From Diplosphaera chodatii (lineage: Eukaryota > Chlorophyta > Trebouxiophyceae > Prasiolales > Stichococcaceae): 64,000 nucleotides of DNA. This document shows, one piece after another, positions 35,344 through 46,582 of this stretch (its first letter is position 1; every line of letters starts with the position of its first letter). The stretch is from positions 930,001 to 994,000 of the forward strand of contig JAALGY010000019.1 in the NCBI GenBank assembly GCA_032358165.1, given 5' to 3'. Below the pieces are notes generated by a model that ran no database searches, was not told the origin of the DNA, and saw only the letters and a program-made list of their open reading frames with translations. The position numbers were made by a program, and so were the translations under genes.

Positions 35344-36519
35344 ATGCCGAAGCGCGCAACGCTCACCTTCAGCAGCGATGACGCCTCGCACATCAAGTCA
35401 CAGGAGCTTCACGTCTTCTACTGCAAATACAGCGGCCAGCACGCCATGACGACGGACTGTGACCTGACAAAGGCAGGCTGCTGTACGCCACCGGCACCTG
35501 TTTCCTACTATCTGGGGACCTTTTGTCAAGTGGCATTCCTGATGCGGGCATCCTGCAGTGCGATGTGGACTGCCAAGTGTGCATCCTATGCGTTCCCAGG
35601 CGCCACGACGGCGTACAGACGGGGCAGCGGTGGTGGACACAGAGCGGTATCAGGTAAAGCTGTACACAACGCCCGGCGGTGAGAAACTCATCAAGCGCCG
35701 CGGCGGTACAGTTGAGAAGCAGTACCGCCTCAACCTTGGCAGATTGCCTGTCGCCTACAGGCAAGGCACCTCACTTCTGCCAGGCTACAGTTGTGCAGTG
35801 CATAGACTCAGCACACTTGCTGTTGCTCATCGGGCCAGTATGCTGACGAGCCTGTACATACGCCCAAGCAGCAGCAGGTCGTGATATGAACCAGTCGCAC
35901 ACGTCATACAGGTCAGAGCCGGAGGGCCGCTATCTGTACGTGCTGGACAATGCGGTGACGACGTACGGCGTGGGGCGGGACGCGACAGGCGGCGGGCGGC
36001 CGCCCACGCCGCCCTGCATCACGGCGCTCGACTCCAACACCACACAGATCGCGCTGGAGGTAGACGACCATGCAGACAAGGCCTCAGTGCTGAAGGTGGG
36101 CCCACGCATGTGATGACTCCCTCAAATCATCACCACTTCCACTGCTATCCTGGAGTGCAATCGTCACGGCGACCTGCAAACATGTTGTTCTTGCACCATC
36201 TGCAGATCAGTGCAGACTTTGTGCGGGTCGAGGTACAAGGGTCTGTTACCACAAATGATGCAAGAGAGGTGAGGCTTACTCTGCTTGTTTGATGGAGGCA
36301 TGGTCTGCACTGCTGTGCAATATATTGCACCACCGATGGCTTCAAGGACGCTGTTTCGGACTGCAGGACCTTCTGGAGCTCATGCGGACAATATTGGCAT
36401 GCCGACTAGGACAACTGTCACTGGTTCGCGGTGACTCCACACGGCACAAAAAGTTGTTGGTGTCGAACACGACGCCAGAGCAGGTGTTTGACAAGCTGCG
36501 CGCTACTCTGCAGAAGTAG
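35344..36519 (+). CDS. STEEP1-like / DUF167 (UPF0235) two-domain protein
   Basis: Homolog of the plant UPF0235 protein that joins a STEEP1/CXorf56-like zinc domain to a DUF167 domain. It starts MPKRATLTFSSDD, then LHVFYCKYSGQHAMTTDCDL, APRRRTDGAAVVDTERYQVK (from 35600), GGTVEKQYRLNLGRLPVAYR, EPEGRYLYVLDNAVTTYG (about 35920), TTQIALEVDDHADKASVLK, SADFVRVEVQGSVTTNDARE (about 36210), and the DUF167 end LACRLGQLSLVRGDSTRHKK to the stop at 36519. Animal STEEP1 helps STING leave the ER; the plant role is not established. The paired cysteines of the zinc site are partly changed (YCKYSGQ in place of YCxxCG). The first intron (35473-35599) has a GC donor. Confidence 0.85.
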
Positions 36520-36570
36520 GCTGGATGATGTCAAGTTAGGAACTGGTAGGAGGACGTGAGGAACGGTTGC

Positions 36571-36575
36571 TGTAA
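36571..36575 (+). terminator. TGTAA poly(A) signal
   Basis: TGTAA 52 bases after the STEEP1-like/DUF167 stop, in a 246-base gap between convergent genes. Confidence 0.4.
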
Positions 36576-36765
36576 TTTATCGGGACATACATCTGGTTGA
36601 TCGGCTGGCAGAACAGCCATGTGCAAGCACCATGTACAGCATGACTCAGAACACCTACAAGTGCAGCAGGTACCCCCAAAAATTTGTGATGACCCGTTTG
36701 TCACGATCTTCGGGACGACACATGCAGCAATTTGTCCCTTGCAGCCTCATCAACGTTGCAGTGCT

Positions 36766-37693
36766 TCACGTGCCAAATCGCTGTGCCACATTGCTGTACT
36801 TCTGTAGCGTCGTCTGCAGCAGCTCATCTGTCACTTCGCTGAGCTGGCCCAGATGATACAGTTCGCCAAAGCGCAGAAGCCAGGGTGGGAACCCTGCCAA
36901 CGTGAATGCCTTGCCGAACACCTATGCATCAGAAGCCTTCACAGTGGTACACACACTGTAGTCACAGCATTGCATCAATAGATCTCTTGGCCAACGAGGC
37001 TGCTGGCTGTTCTTGCCAAACTACAGGCACACAGCCTTGTGCTATGCGCACCAGGACGATGTCAGCCTCTGTGGCTGCAGTGTCGCCCGCTGCGCGTGCC
37101 ACTTGGCTGCGCAGAGCCTCCGCAGGGTGCAGCTGCGCATCCGAGATAGTGTCCTGCTGCTGTTCAATATTGCAGGCTGCACGCACCAGCGGCCACTCTG
37201 CGTCTTTTGCATCGAGAATTTGCACTCGTGCCCGCCGATTGCTGCATCCATTCACCGCATCCGCTGGGCATCCGCTCTGAGACCCATCAAATCCTGCCTG
37301 CAATGCTACGCCGCAAAAGCTGGTCGACAGCAACTCTGACAGGTGATGCAGCTGTCCAGCGCCAATGCCTTGTGGATGATACACCAACAATGTCGGAATG
37401 TTTTGTGTCAGACACCATGCCAGGACGGCCGCGAGCTTGTCCACTGGTTCGATGCTGCTGCAGTCATCCGCTAGAACAACTGCCACCGTTCGCGGTGGCC
37501 TCGGCTGCTTGCCTCGTAGTTGTCGTGGCTGCTGCGGTGGTAAGTGCCTGACAAGCCTCAAGTGCTGTGCAATGCTGGCTGCGGTGGCATGCGTCGCTAC
37601 GAGTGTTCGGCTGCACCAGTCCCTTAGCAGAAGTGTGAGAAGTATGACAGCGTGAACCAGGCGCAGAACATGCCCGTGGAGGTGCCTGTGCAT
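36766..37693 (-). CDS. NUS1: NUS1/NgBR-like subunit of cis-prenyltransferase (dehydrodolichyl diphosphate synthase)
   Basis: Non-catalytic partner of the dolichol-making cis-prenyltransferase at the ER. The N-terminus has a membrane segment (HVLRLVHAVILLTLLLRDW), followed by RTVAVVLADDCSSIEPVDKL, VLAWCLTQNIPTLLVYHPQG and GQLHHLSELL. Exon 1 is 37693-37052 and exon 2 is 36921-36766. The join (ADIVL plus VFGKAF) restores the family block FTLAGFPPWLLRFGELYHLG. The protein ends VAQRFGT, which contains the RxG motif that completes the active site of the catalytic partner. The catalytic Asp of true synthases is not seen, as expected for a NUS1-type subunit. Length about 266 residues is normal. The start could be one of several Met codons. 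Confidence 0.87.
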
Positions 37694-37983
37694 TCAAGGG
37701 ATCCTGCCAACGCTGAAATGCTGCTGGTGCATGCAACAGCGAGTGCCTGGCAATGTCGCAGCTAACGCAGTCGCCTGCGCTGCGCGGCAGCGGCTGCAGC
37801 AATATCACACTCGAGACACTGCGATTTGTCTCAGTATGTCCGGAAAGCTGCGCTCCTGACTACCAAGCTGGCAACTGCTGACGTCAGGACCTCATGAGAC
37901 CTCATGTTGCATTGCAGAGACCTCGGACCTCGGACCTCGGACCTGCCTGCCAAACATGCGCATGTACGTAGCACTGTGGTTCC
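37694..37983. other. NUS1 upstream region with a short tandem repeat
   Basis: Includes a run of three CTCGGAC-type units near 37922-37944. No coding signal. Confidence 0.3.
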
Positions 37984-38291
37984 AAAAGCTTGCATATCTA
38001 ATGTATCTAAATCAGCTTTCGGAATATCATCTCCAACGCAACACGTGCAGTAGTGGGTATCATAAAAACCAAATGTATAAAATACGATATTTTAGTATAT
38101 AATAAAACGGTTTAATACATATTGAATACATAAAAAAATTATTAATTTAGTTTACATTAAATATATAATTAAAAAATTTCTGTACCATATAATTAAAAAA
38201 AAAACTATTCTATTTTAGATACGGTACCAAATATTCAAGCTATTGGTATGCTTGTTTATACGTATTATTTTTATTTCTTTTTGTTAGCAAG
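37984..38291 (+). other. AT-rich insert, probable mitochondrial DNA (nad6-like fragment)
   Basis: About 300 bases of very AT-rich DNA inside GC-rich sequence. Its right end, 38224-38291, encodes NIQAIGMLVYTYYFYFFLLA in the plus direction, which fits the conserved nad6 stretch (N.QAIG..LYT.Y.YF..A) of NADH dehydrogenase subunit 6. The rest is AT-rich non-coding with A/T runs. A nuclear insertion of mitochondrial DNA explains both the composition and the peptide. The match is only about 20 residues, so a chance AT-rich origin remains possible. Confidence 0.5.
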
Positions 38292-38326
38292 CTTTGTGTC
38301 GCAGCTTTGTTAGCAAGCTTTGTGTC
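38281..38326 (+). repeat. Short direct repeat at the right junction of the AT-rich insert
   Basis: TTGTTAGCAAGCTTTGTGTC occurs at 38281-38300 and again at 38307-38326, 26 bases apart. The duplication sits exactly where the AT-rich segment meets ordinary GC-rich DNA. Confidence 0.85.
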
Positions 38327-38479
38327 AGTGTCGCATCGCCGCACGTGGCGAGCGTTGCAACGGCGGAGAACAACGTTCCGGAGCTTAGTCTCGGTCTGAG
38401 GGCCGCCAGGCCTTGTGAAGCTGACCGCGTCACAGAGCTGCGAATGCGTGCTGAGCAAAGCTTCGACAAGTGCTAGCTG

Positions 38480-41400
38480 ATGCTTTGTGCACGGCAACCG
38501 CCATCGATGCAGGCCCCCGTGGGGCTGCGCAGCCTGTTGCTGTGTCCCGCGCTGCTGCGGTCTGCGGCACCACCAGTATGGTCCGCCACCCCGCGCCTGC
38601 TCACAAGCTTGCGGAGCTTCCGCACTCCAGCTACCTCCACCGTGGTAGTCAGTCAGCAGAAACAGCGTCACGCGCCTCGGCGAGGAGGTCCGGTGGCTGC
38701 GGCAGCGGACATGCAAACAGCTTCCCGTTCATTTGCACAGCTTGGGCTAAGCCATGGCCTGCAGTCAGCAATGGCCGAGCACAAGTTGTCAGAGCCTACT
38801 GACATCCAGGTGACAAGCTCGTACATGCATTGCAATGCACTGCATGGAAGACCCAGACCAGCGAAGTCAAAATTGCTGCCAGATGGCTTGATAGCGTTGT
38901 CAGCTTGTGCAGGTCGCAGCGTTCGAGGAGGTGCTGCGAGGCGGCGACGTCGTGCTGGCATCACACACAGGCTCGGGCAAGACGCTTGCATATCTCCTGC
39001 CGCTGGTAAGCAGACAGAACTGCCCCAAGCACCATAGCCTGTGCTGTGTTCACTTGAGCTACTGCGCCGTGTTCTGTCGTCCTGGGTTGTGACCCTTAGC
39101 TACTCAACCGTTATGCATGCATGTGACGACGACGACATCATTCATCATGGTATTCGACAGATCACGGCACTGAAAGCAGCCGAGGCGGGCGGGGGCCCTG
39201 CAGCACGTCCGGGGCGGCCACGCGCGCTGGTGCTGGGCCCCACACGCGAGCTGACGGAGCAGCTGCTGCGTGTTGCGAAGTCGCTGGCGCACCACGAGAA
39301 GTTTGCGTCTGCATGCGTCTCTGGAGGTGCTTCCCACAGGGTATCGCATGGCAGTTTGGCATGCTTGTACTTTTCTGATGTGCACGCGCTGAACCTGCTG
39401 ACCCAGCTGCCAGCCGAACACAGTCCTGCCAGCCGGAGCGATGGCCCAACACCAGGCAGGGTCCTGTACTGCATCCGCAGTTATAAGGTGGATAACACAA
39501 GATGCTCGAGGTACATGTCAACACATGTACCATGTTCATGTCTTGCCAGCCATCCTGTGCTCTTGCAGGCGGCGGCTGGGATCTGCAGGTGCGGGCGCTG
39601 CAGCGGCCTATCGACCTGCTGGTGGGCACACCGCAGCGTGTGCTTCAGCACGCCGCCAAGGGCAACTTGGCGTTTGGGGATGTCCGGTGGATAGTCCTGG
39701 ATGAGGCCGACACCATGTTCGACACAGGTGGGCGAAGCTCTAGTGCTGCAAAGCGGATCAGGCCTCAGCACGATGAAGTCCTGACTCCTCGGGCCAAACT
39801 CTGGTGGCATAGCCAGCCATTCTTGTGGCCCACAGGATTTGGTGCGGACGTCCGGCAGCTGCTGAGGAATGTCAAAGGAAAGGAGGACCCTGCATCCTGC
39901 ATCCTGGTTGCTGCCACCATGAGCAAGGTGCGCTTCCAGATCGATGCCCATCCTGTTCGTCAGTGCTCCTGTGCGATGATGGCCACTGGGCTATGTGCGT
40001 CCAGGAGATGTTTAGTGAGTCTGCTGACCGATGCTGTATCTTCCTTTTGCCGTGTTCAGGCGGTCACCCGGCTGCTGGATGAGCAGCTGCCAGGGGTGCG
40101 GCGGTGTGAGACGCAGGGCTTCCACCGCGGGGTGGCAGGCTCGCGGCACACCTTCCATCCCCTGCCTCAGGGCACTGACAAGCTCAACATGCTCCTGCAG
40201 GTGCCCTCATGACATTCATTTTGTGAAGTACATGTGCACTTGTTCAGCTGTGTAGTGTGGAGTCATGTGGACTGCCACGCCCCGAGCCTTTGGCTGCAAA
40301 AGTATACAGGTTCCATTCGGCCCTACTGCAGGTAGTCAGCGGGGAAGCAAAGCGGCAGAAGCGGGTCATGGTGTTCTGCAACACGCTGGACAGCTGCCGC
40401 GCGACAGAGCACTTTCTGGCGGAAGCAGGCCTGCCCACTCTCAGCTATCACGGTGAGTTGGTTGACCTGCGAACCTGTCTCGAGGTGGATCCGGACGCCT
40501 GGCGCACCAGCAGTCAATGTGTTCAGTGCCACGCTCGCTTGCAGGGGATGTCCCACTGGACGGCCGCCGCCAGGCGATCGCGCAGTTTGCAGAGGGCAGT
40601 GGGGACGGCGAGCCGCAGCCGCTGCTAATCTGCACGGACCTGGCCGCCAGGTGCGTGGCAGTAGGGCGCTGACAAGGGTCGTGTCTGCGTCCAGCGGCCC
40701 TCAACCTCTGCTGGCCATGTACGGACATCTGTGCTGCCAATATGAGCTGCTGAGGCAGCTCAGCTCACTCGAACCCAATAAGGCGAATGTCAAATCTGCA
40801 GGGGACTGGACATGTCAGGGCGCGTGGACCATGTGGTCAACTTCGACTTTCCGCTCAATGCAGTCGACTACCTGCACCGCACCGGCCGCACCGCCCGCGC
40901 CGGGGCACCCGGCAGCATCACCTCCCTCGTGGCACGCCGAGACCAGGTGCTGGCTCATGCCACTAATGCTTCTGCACATCGTGTTGATATGCACCTTTGA
41001 ATGCTGCCAGCAAGGATCACACCAACTGTAAAAGGCTGACACCACTGTTGCCTAGCGCATTGCAGCAGCAGTCGTTCTTGCAAACGTGAAATATTAGCAT
41101 CGCCAACGTCATCCAAACATGATTGCTGTTGCTTGCACTGCAGGTGCTGGCGTCCCGCATTGAGGACGCCCTGAACCGCAACCTGCCACTGGATGGCCTG
41201 ACCAGCAATAAGGCGGAGCTGCCGCCTCACATGCAGTGCGTCACCCGACTCCTGTCATGCATCTGATCCAGCGGCCAGATGGCGAGCGGGCTATACAGCT
41301 ATTGCGTGCAGGGCTATGAAGCCAGTGTGCATCGTCGACTGTGATGATGGGTATTTCCTGCTGACACAGGCCAAAGCCAGAGACTCTCAAGCGCCGGCAG

Positions 41401-41842
41401 GATGAGCGCAAGGCAGCAGCAGCTGGGAACCGCGGCGTCCGCGGTGCTGCTCGGATCAGCAAGGCGAGCTGTGTCAAGCAGTTGCACAGGCGTGACTTCG
41501 CATGGCTGCTGTCTGCATGTCGTACATGTTCAAGCTTGGCTGCCAACCCTGCACCATTGCCTGCAGGGGCGCCCAGCTGCCGACAAGGCCGGCTTTGCTG
41601 GCCGCAGCAAGGCACCATCAGGGCGGTCAGGCGGCTCCGGCAGGGGAACGGGAGCCGGAAGAGGCAGCAATGGTAGAGGCGCTGGATTCAGAGGCGGCAG
41701 CAGCAGCAGCAGCAGCAGCAGTGCAGGCCGCGGCCAGGCTGGCGGTTACAGTGGCAGAACAGGTGGCAGGGAAGCAGCAGGGGGTGGCAGAGGTGCTGGG
41801 CGAGGCAGCAGGACGAAAGTCCGTTCTGTTAAGTTTAAGTAG
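38480..41842 (+). CDS. DEAD-box RNA helicase, probably plastid-targeted (RH39-like)
   Basis: ATP-dependent RNA helicase. The first 70 residues are Arg/Ser/Ala-rich with few acids ([17 protein letters not shown] ...), like a plastid transit peptide. Motifs in order: Q-motif region [20 protein letters not shown], motif [10 protein letters not shown] (about 38965), Ia PTRELTEQ (39240), [14 protein letters not shown] (about 39705 joined to 39838), [20 protein letters not shown] (40370), [13 protein letters not shown] (40630 joined to about 40800), [12 protein letters not shown] (40875). The DEADTMFD stretch and overall spacing resemble plant RH39, which acts in chloroplast 23S rRNA maturation. 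Motif III is AAT rather than the usual SAT. The tail (41570-41842) is Gly/Arg/Ser-rich and ends VRSVKFK. Confidence 0.9.
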
Positions 41843-42086
41843 CTAGGTCTGTGTGGGTGAAGCTGTGTTCAAATACTAGACGCTGGGCGCAGGGCTGTAC
41901 GGCTGCTCGTGGTCTTCAGCAATCGACAGCAAGTCGTCATGCCCTCGGAGCAGCATGTCTGCGCAGATGCCGAGATGCACAATGTCTTGCAGCGTTGCTG
42001 CCAACAGATAAATCGCATGCCTGAGTGTACATAGCAGAGCGGGTTCCGACGTGACAGCGCACCGTCTCATCAGGTGTTAGAGCACG

Positions 42087-44680
42087 ATGCAAAGGTCACT
42101 GCAGCTGCAGTCGTATGTCAGCAGAACATGCAGCAACTGTGGGGCGAGCAGACAGCTGCAAGCGATGCACAGACGTTCATTTACGTCCAGCATGCATACA
42201 GCCGCCGCTTCCTTGCGAGCGAATTCGCCAGTTGCAGCATGCAGTGGCATGCGGTGGCAGATGCGGTTGCAGCAATCCCTCTGCAGGCCGCGATCACGCA
42301 GCTTCAGGTAAAACACCCAACTCGGCATGTGCATTCACTGATGCCTTTGAGGCGTGATGGTTGACTGTACCTGACCTTCGTGATGCAGCCGGAGCACCAC
42401 ATGCATGGCGTTGAAAACAGGAATCGTGGGGCTGCCCAATGTTGGCAAGGCGAGTTGCTGCATTTGTTGCGTTACTTGAAGTGTTGAGGGACTATACTTG
42501 TTGCTGGTACAGCTGGTACACGGTCGATGGGCTTTGACATGATGCCGTGCGTGTGCAGTCGACACTGTTCAATGCGCTCTGTGAGGGCACACAAGCGCAG
42601 GCCGCAAATTTTCCGTTCTGCACCATCGAGCCCAACAACGGCATTGTCGCGGTAAGCACTCCCGGTATATCTGTCCATTGGCTGGTCCACCGGAAGGCCA
42701 ATGCCTCACACGCGAGGCTCCCTATGCATGCCGTGGACATCATCATGTCTGGGTAAGAAATGCTGCCCACACCGCTGAACGTGTCTTTCGCCTGCATTCA
42801 GGTGCCAGACCCACGGCTGGACAAGCTGGCGGGCCTTGCCACTTCTGAGCGTGTGGTGCCGACGACTGTGGAGTATGTGGACATTGCGGGCCTGGTGAAG
42901 GGCGCCAGCAAGGGCGAGGGGCTGGGCAACAAGTTTCTTGCCAACATCCGCGAATGTGATTCCATAGTGCAGGTATGCCTGCACCACCTGCCGGCTTGCT
43001 GATGGGAGCTGTATGGAGGTCTGTTCAGAAGGATGTAAGGATCCATGGCCCCACAACTTGTTTCGCGTCTGTAGGTGGTGCGCTGCTTCGAGGATTCCAA
43101 TGTGGTACATGTTGCCGGGAAGGTGACATCAGGCCCTGCTGCCTGACACAGATGTGCCGGTTGATTCTCGTTTGACCTTGCATTTTAGTTGCACCTTCGG
43201 CAGAGGGACAGTCGTCTACAGTGCAGGTGGATCCTGTTGAAGACACAGATGTCATCAACTTCGAGCTTGCTCTGGCGGACATCTCACAAATAGAGAAGCG
43301 GCAGGAACGCTTGAGGAAGGGGCGTGCCAAAACGAAGGAAGAGGAGGCAGAACAGCAGGTTTGGAGGAGTCTGCACAGGTGCTATGCACGGTGCTGGGCG
43401 GATGTCAATAATACTGATCTGGTTTACCCTGTCTGTGTTCTTATGCCTTGCAGATCGAGAATGCAGCTCTCGAGAAGATCCTGGCAGCCCTAGAAGACAA
43501 CCAGCCAGCCAGCGCAGCAGATCTCAGGTGCATTGGCATCAAAGGTTGCCTGGCCTCACTCGTCGCATCCTTCCCCAATGCCAATGCTCCATTTGCCAAT
43601 TGCGCGATCTTAAATGCAGTGATGAGGAGCGGCCACTGGTGCAAGGTCTGTTCTTGCTGACCATGAAGCCAGTTACATACGCTGCCAATGTGGCGGAGGG
43701 CGACCTTGGCGATCAGGTATCTGCTACAATCCAACGTCCATATAGCTGGCAGGGAATATGGCTACCTGACTCCAGCTCCACGACCAACATCACACACCAA
43801 TCATTCGAGCTGCATCACTTGTGGCTGCAGGGGGCCAGCAACTCCCATGTGCAGGCGCTGCGCCAAAAGGCAGACCAGGAGGGCCGCCAGGTCGTCATCG
43901 TCTCCGCGCAGGTGCGTGACCATGGTTGCATGCTGCAGTGCAACTGGTGATGAGCTTTGAGAGAGACATTTCCGGCCTTGCCCGGAAATGTGCACCATGA
44001 CACTGCACAACCTGCCGTCTCGCTGAAGGGCATGAGCATTTCTGTAATGCTGCTGCAGGTGGAGGCAGAGCTGAAGGATCTGGAGCCAGAGGATGCAGCC
44101 GAATATTTAGAGTCTCTGGGCGCGACAGAAGGCGGCCTCAACAGGTGAAACAATTGTATGCTGTATATGCAGGTGTCGTCAGGGCACATGTCCAGGAGTG
44201 CTCGTATTCGTTGTAGCAGCTGGCAAAGACCGCGCTGCCAGTTGCTGTGTCTCTGCTAACATTCGCGCCGTGCTTGTGCAGCCTTATTGCAGCCACATAC
44301 AAGCAGCTTGGGCTGCGCACATACTTCACATGCGGGCCCAAGGAGACACGGGCCTGGACCATTGTGGCCGGCATGACAGCACCACAGGTGTGCGCAGTTG
44401 CCTGTCTCTGTAGAAGCTGCGAACAGCAACAGCTGCCCTGTGGGTGATCCCTTTGTCTCTACTTCTCCTGGTTCGACTGCACGCTATGCTGTCGCAGGCA
44501 GCGGGAGTCATCCACTCAGACTTTGAGAAGGGCTTCATCAGGGCGGAAACCTTCAGCTATGAGGACCTGGTGTCAGCGGGCGGCGAGAAGGCGGCCAAGG
44601 AGGCGGGTCGGCTGCGGGTGGAGGGCAAAGAGTACGTGGTGCAAGAGGCAGACGTCATGCTCTTCCGCACCAGTGCCTGA
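42087..44680 (+). CDS. ychF: YchF-type GTPase/ATPase of the OBG family, probably organelle-targeted
   Basis: Bacterial-type YchF/OLA1 P-loop NTPase linked to ribosomes and stress. The first exon (42087 to about 42308) codes a Ser/Arg-rich extension that looks like a transit peptide. It joins [11 protein letters not shown] (to 42449), then [10 protein letters not shown] (from 42559), so an intron splits the P-loop between GK and S. Other blocks: [124 protein letters not shown], and a TGS-type end, [19 protein letters not shown], to the stop at 44680. The usual final FRFNV-like residues read FRTSA. The P-loop intron (42450-42558) has a GC donor. Confidence 0.92.
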
Positions 44681-45084
44681 TGCTTGTGGACCCAAGGGAC
44701 ACCCGGTCAGATTGAACTTCAGAACAAGGGGTTTCAGTGCAGCATATCATATCTGTGGTGTCAGCAACTGCTGATGAAGCAGGACGTTCATTTGATGTCG
44801 ACAGAAGGCACAGCTGCACCCAGCCTGAGCCCAGCCAAGGAAGTTCAGACACATGATGGAGGGCAAGGCGGTTCTGCATGTGCCATTGTGCCAGTTGGCT
44901 GCCAGGCTTTCGCTGCTACCATCGGTGCCTCCGTATCCAGCCACCACCTGAGAAACAGCGCTGTGGTGCGTTGGCAGCTGCAAGGCGCCGCCATCCAAGC
45001 GGTTCGGCTCGGGTTCGACAGCAGCGCTGGCCATGAGATGCCACGGCGTCCCGATGTATTCACAGGCATGTGTGTTGCAGCACA
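44681..45084. other. Intergenic between convergent YchF and zinc-finger genes
   Basis: About 400 bases between stops. No supported gene. Confidence 0.35.
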
Positions 45085-45780
45085 CTACCAGCCGTGCCCC
45101 GCCCGTGACACGTCCACCTTCCCGAACCTTCTCCAGCTGTCAGCGTCATCGGCATCGTCTGGCAGCTGATCCAGCTCGCCTGCATCTCTCGCTGGCCGGT
45201 CTGGGTCCGGCGGCGGCATCACATCCTCATATCCAGCACAGAGCGGGCAGGACACCACACCCTGTAAGCCAACACCACCAGGCGCTGTGGACAAAGTAAC
45301 TTGATCTGGCGTCAGCACATCGTCCATGTCACGTCATGTGATCGACCTGCGGTGGACTGACATCAGCTGCACACCTGGCCGCAGCAGATGTTGCACCGCG
45401 CCTCGCCGACATAGAACATGACGCCGGCTCCTCCAGGCTGCAGGCAGCAAGGAATGAAAGTCGTGTGCATCACGGGCAGCTTGGTTTGCTACAGAATCAC
45501 CATGCTGTACAGCAGTTGAGCATGATGCGACATGCAGACATGCCTTGGTGACAACCGTGCCGGTGCCGTGGCAGATGGTACACTCGACCGTTCCGGTCCC
45601 ATTGGCTGCAATAGCACTGAAACGTTTTAGTCATGATGTTAACGAGTTGAGGGCGAGCAGTACAAGCCCAGGCCGGACACCATTGGAAGCATGGCAGTGG
45701 CGGTCACCGCAGATTTCGCAGAACTGGAAGCGCTTTGGGAACACGAGTTTGGGGGGTGTGGCAGCGCAGCATGGCCCCAT
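45085..45780 (-). CDS. DnaJ-type cysteine-rich zinc-finger protein (BSD2-like)
   Basis: Small protein with a DnaJ-like zinc finger but no visible J domain. Exons with agreeing phases on the minus strand: up to 45708, 45605-45544, 45437-45375 and 45261-45085. Joined they give FCEICANGTGTVE, CTICHGTGTVVTK, GGAGVMFYVGEARCNICCGQ and GVVSCPLCAGYEDVMPPP, that is CxxC repeats followed by G.G as in BSD2, PSA2 and related plastid chaperone-like proteins. The C-terminus is acidic. The first Met considered is at 45780, but an upstream exon coding a targeting peptide is possible in 45900-46240. Intron 45438-45543 has a GC donor. Role in plastid complex assembly is inferred from the domain only. Confidence 0.65.
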
Positions 45781-46582
45781 CCGCTTACAACATTCCCGCA
45801 AATGCGTCGGGCCATGGCATCGCTGATCCCTGAGCTGACCACGCCGCTTGACAGCGCACAGCTGCAAATTTGTACTGCAGGAATTTGGGTTACTGACTCT
45901 GTGCTGCCTCGCGCTCTGCATCCAGTTGAGATCTGCAGTGAGCATCTCAGGCCAGCCTCGTGCATGTGATTGAGGGCATTGATGTGAGGACCTGAGGAGA
46001 GGAATTGCGTCACGAGGATTGCCAGGTCACGCCTTGTCACGGAAGGCGAGATCCTGCCAAGAGCGTGTGCGACCTGCATCGTGCAGCCACATAAGCCGTT
46101 CGTCGCACCACCGAGCAAGCAGCTGCAACATAAGCTGGATAGCACAGACTGCGCGCAGCTTTCGGCGCGCGTTCAGCTGCAGGTGCAGGATAGCTGCAGC
46201 TTGCAATCCGGCAACGAATCCTTGCACAGATAGCTGCATAAACGCTTGATGCTTGCTTTGACCTACTCATTATCAGCGACTGCAAAGCATGCGCGTTCGA
46301 CACGTACGAGGAAACACGGCTCCTGTGCATGATGCATATCAAAGTGGTCAGACAAGACAGTTTTTGCCAGTGTGCAGCACTGGCAGCTGGTCTGCAGTGC
46401 GTGACAGACTGCCAGGACAGTCTGCTGCTGGCCATACATGTTTCGGTCCATGGTCTGCATCTTTCTGATCGATGTTGCACGTCTAACGTGCCATGGCGCT
46501 CAGCATGAACCCGCATCACGCCTGCTGCATGTTGAGTTGCGATTCCCATGCAGGAGGTCTGCCGGACAGCGTGTGAGCTCCG
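45781..46582. promoter_or_regulatory. Divergent region between zinc-finger and CAX genes
   Basis: About 800 bases. A minus-strand frame near 46239-46027 could be a 5' exon of the zinc-finger gene, but nothing ties it to the rest. Confidence 0.3.
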
